Of a stretch of 64,000 nucleotides of DNA, positions 61,918 through 64,000 are shown one piece after another. The position numbers were made by a program, and so were the translations under genes. The stretch comes from Begonia masoniana. Lineage: Eukaryota; Streptophyta; Magnoliopsida; Cucurbitales; Begoniaceae. Location: positions 43,477,869 to 43,541,868 of the forward strand of contig CM039503.1 in the NCBI GenBank assembly GCA_022432975.1. Direction: 5' to 3'. Each line of letters opens with the position of its first letter. The stretch's first letter is position 1. The notes below the pieces were generated by a model that was not told where the DNA came from, did not search any database, and saw nothing but the letters and a program-made list of their open reading frames with translations.

Positions 61918-62236
61918 TGTAACAACCCGGCCCACGTACATCGAGGGTTTACACCGAGCTGTGCGGCCCACGTACATCGAGGGTTTACACCGCCACGTGG
62001 CAGCCACATAGACCCACCAGCTCAAGTGGTACTCCTCACTTGTAGCCCAGGTACTTAACCCTGAGGTCCTGGGTTCGAGTGGGGAGGAAGGCAAAAATAA
62101 CCTACAGGGAGGGGAAAGTTCTGTGAGTACACGTGGTGGGTCTATGTGGCTGCCACGTGGCGGTGTAAACCCTCGATGTACGTGGGCCGCACAGCTCGGT
62201 TGTAAACCCTCGATGTACGTGGGCCGGGTTGTTACA
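61918..62236. repeat. Unit 2: 319-bp foldback with ~100-bp arms
   Basis: Left arm 61,918-62,018 and right arm 62,135-62,236 are inverted copies. The 116-bp core between holds an A-box-like AGCTCAAGTGG (62,019-62,029) and a B-box-like GGTTCGAGT (62,072-62,080). Compared with unit 1 the left half of the core is absent. Confidence 0.88.
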
Positions 62237-64000
62237 ATTATAATAGACCGACGCTTCAAAATTCAGGTAATTACTATAATGGGGGGCGCAACAACCACCC
62301 AAACTTCTCGTGGAAGAACCCGAACAATGCCATACAGATGCCACAAGCTAATCAACCGGGACCTCCGTTTCCAGAAAGAAAATCTAATCTTGAGGATTTA
62401 ATTGTAAAGATGGGAGAGCGCACCAATAATATAATTGCTGAAATGAGGGAGCACACAAATAAATTTATGGCTGAAACAAGAACAACCTTGCAAAACCAGT
62501 CAGCTCAAATTCAAAGTTTGAAAACTCAAATGGGCCAGATGGCAGCTGCATTAAATGGTCGCCCTCAGGACACATTGCCCAGTTCCACTGAAGTCAATCC
62601 TAGAGGCCAGTGCAATGCCATCACACTTAGAAGTGGGGCAGTGATTGAAAATTGTACCAAAGAAAATAAGAAAGTGGTCACACATGACGGAATGCATTCG
62701 TCATCATCCAATTCCACACCAAAAGATCAAGAGCTACTAGAAGCTCAACCTCAGATTCCAAAGGAGATCATCCCAAAAGTTCCATTCCCACAACGCCTGA
62801 AAAATGCAAAGTTAGATAAATTGTTTGACAAATTCTTGAACGTGTTCAAGCAGCTTCACATTAACATCCCATTTGCCGTAACCCTAGAGCAAATGCCAAC
62901 CTATGCAAAATTTTTTAAAGAGGTTCTATCCCACAAAAGGAAAATAGAGGATTGTGGTACAATCGCTCTTTCTGAAGAATGTAGTGCAATAATTCAACGA
63001 AAACTACCACAAAAGTTAAAAGATCTGGGTAGTTTTACGGTTCCATGTGAGATTGAAAACTGCATCTCCGAGCGTGCATTATGTGACCTGGGTACAAGCA
63101 TCAAATTTAATGTCTTTTTCTATTTTTCAAAGGCTTGAGCTAGGTGAAGCAAAACCAATAGGAGGAATCTTACAAATGGCCGACCGATCAATCAAGCATC
63201 CAAGAAGAATAATCGAAGACGGTTGGTTAAGGTCGACAAATTCATATTCCCAGCAGACTTTGTAGTTCTCAACATGGCGGAGGATCGGGAAATACCTATT
63301 ATTTTGGGCAGGCCATTCTTAGCTACGGGGGGTGCCTTGATCGATGTTCAGAGGGGGGAGTTGAAATTGCGCTTGCAAGATGAAGAAGTGACGTTTAATG
63401 TCTTTAACTCCATGAAGTATCCGACGGCCAGCGATGATATATTTAGGATTGACTCTCTCGAATCAGCGGTGGACGGAGTTTCTCTTCAGTCTAGTGATCC
63501 TCTCGAGGTTTCTTTACTAAATCATGATTTGTCTTTCGATTTTGACTCTTCTGTGCAGGAATTTATATCATGGATGGATTCGTTCGAGCCAAATCGAAGA
63601 AAGTATTTTGAGGGTTTGGGGGAGCCACCAATTCGAGTCTTACCTTCCATTGAGAGTCCACCCTTATTGGAGCTGAAGCCACTACCGTCTCACCTCAGGT
63701 AAGCATTTATTGGTGCTAACTCAACTCTTCCAGTCATTATTGCAGGTGATTTATCTAAGACGGAGGAGGAGAAATTATTGCGTATACTTCGGACATACAA
63801 GGTGGCTATAGGGTGGACACTGTCAGATATCAAAGGAATCAGTTCTTCATTTTGCATGCATCAGATTTTAATGGAAGACTAGCATCGACCATTTGTAGAG
63901 CATCAACGCCGTTTAAATCCATCTATGAAAGAGGTTGTGCGAAAGGAAGTTTTAATGTGGTTGGACGCAGGGGTTATCTATCCGATCTCAGATAGTTCGT

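Larger units (their letters stand above)
61467..62236. mobile_element. Compound palindromic element with LTR-like ends and tRNA-like boxes
   Basis: An insertion in Athila gag flanked by ATTAT at 61,462-61,466 and 62,237-62,241. It has two units in direct order, 61,467-61,900 and 61,918-62,236, joined by a 17-nt near-palindrome ATAAAAGGCGCCTTTAT. Each unit begins TGTAACAACCCGGCCCACG and ends with its complement CGTGGGCCGGGTTGTTACA. Unit 1 is a nearly complete palindrome centred at 61,685. Unit 2 has ~100-bp inverted arms around a single-copy core. The core has Pol III-like A and B boxes. There is no PBS, PPT or coding sequence. The TG...CA ends and 5-bp duplication point to an LTR-type integrase; the body resembles a foldback or tRNA-derived SINE. 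I do not know a named family for it. Confidence 0.85.
59020..64000 (+). mobile_element. Athila-lineage Gypsy element, 3' part beyond window
   Basis: LTR, tRNA-Asp-type PBS (60,328), gag and pol in the Athila arrangement (long spacer, gag start at 60,537, knuckle region, NPRGQCNAITLRSG linker, protease, RT start). Gag is interrupted by the palindromic insertion at 61,467-62,236. The window ends within RT. Confidence 0.88.
60537..64000 (+). pseudogene. Athila gag-pol, frameshifted and interrupted
   Basis: Gag: LLDYVMPSMDG, FCGLPNEDPKDHIASF, LFPFTLRDRAKNWLNSLP, HGLPQWMQIQTF, and a knuckle-like CQWCQGPHASENC. A TAG at 61,443-61,445 precedes AQYVGNY. The palindromic insertion follows, then NNRPTLQNSGNYYN continues in frame once insertion plus duplication (775 bp) are removed. 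Pol: PRGQCNAITLRSG, protease ALCDLGTSI, DREIPIILGRPFLATGGALI, and the RT start (VAIGWTLSDIKGISSSFC, TAG, HRPFVEHQRRLNP). Two pairs of compensating frameshifts occur (about 60,970-61,050 and 63,100-63,215). Inactive. Confidence 0.85.

Noticed and set aside
61723..62344. Minus-strand frames of 80-178 residues across the palindromic insertion
   Set aside because: Near-identical peptides appear on both strands because of the inverted repeats; they run into Athila gag and have no start context.

Overview
This is a repeat-dense, AT-rich stretch of a flowering-plant nuclear genome, most likely a eudicot. The evidence is a set of plant-specific LTR retrotransposon lineages (Tekay/Del-like and Reina-like chromoviruses, Athila, Tork-like Copia), a Mutator-like element, a hAT remnant, and broken copies of a chloroplast ferredoxin and an organelle RNA-editing factor (MORF family). 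I see no intact host protein-coding gene. Clade names come from motif recognition by eye, not from a search. I use family letters A to D for four LTR types that share a layout: TGTAA at one end, and GTTACA or a close variant (TGACA) at the other.

Layout. 1-16,018: an old Tekay-like element (A1, + strand). A D-type LTR (1-875) interrupts its 5' LTR, and a B-type insertion (1,983-13,915, target duplication AAGTG) interrupts its gag. That insertion is an outer B LTR holding a nearly complete, very young B element (3,683-13,458, minus strand). 16,019-16,560 is a C-type LTR fragment that ends at a 100-N gap. 18,472-31,690 is a Mutator-like element with ~180-bp terminal inverted repeats and a perfect 9-bp duplication (TATATAAAA). 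It carries a UDP-glycosyltransferase C-terminal fragment and was itself hit by a C LTR (18,948-21,200) and a full A element (22,079-30,946, duplication AACTG). 34,205-36,096 holds hAT and MuDR transposase remnants. 38,140-45,890 is an old Copia element (duplication CATGG) containing a 2.6-kb D solo LTR (duplication GTTCT). 47,831-48,895 is a ferredoxin pseudogene split three codons before its stop by a 629-bp solo LTR (duplication CTCAC). 49,408-49,737 is a MORF-like fragment. 50,145-59,005 is a degenerate Reina-like pol (minus) broken by a B solo LTR with a 1,005-nt poly-T run (duplication GAGAT) and by an A solo LTR (duplication CCGGT). 59,020-64,000 is an Athila element running off the window, with an unusual palindromic compound insertion at 61,467-62,236 (duplication ATTAT).

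How it fits together. The target duplications give a relative insertion order. The two most unusual signals are: (1) the 61,467-62,236 insertion, made of two head-to-tail foldback units with LTR-like ends and tRNA-like Pol III boxes; and (2) a donor/acceptor pair, looking like a 5'-leader intron, at the same relative place in all four diverged LTR types.
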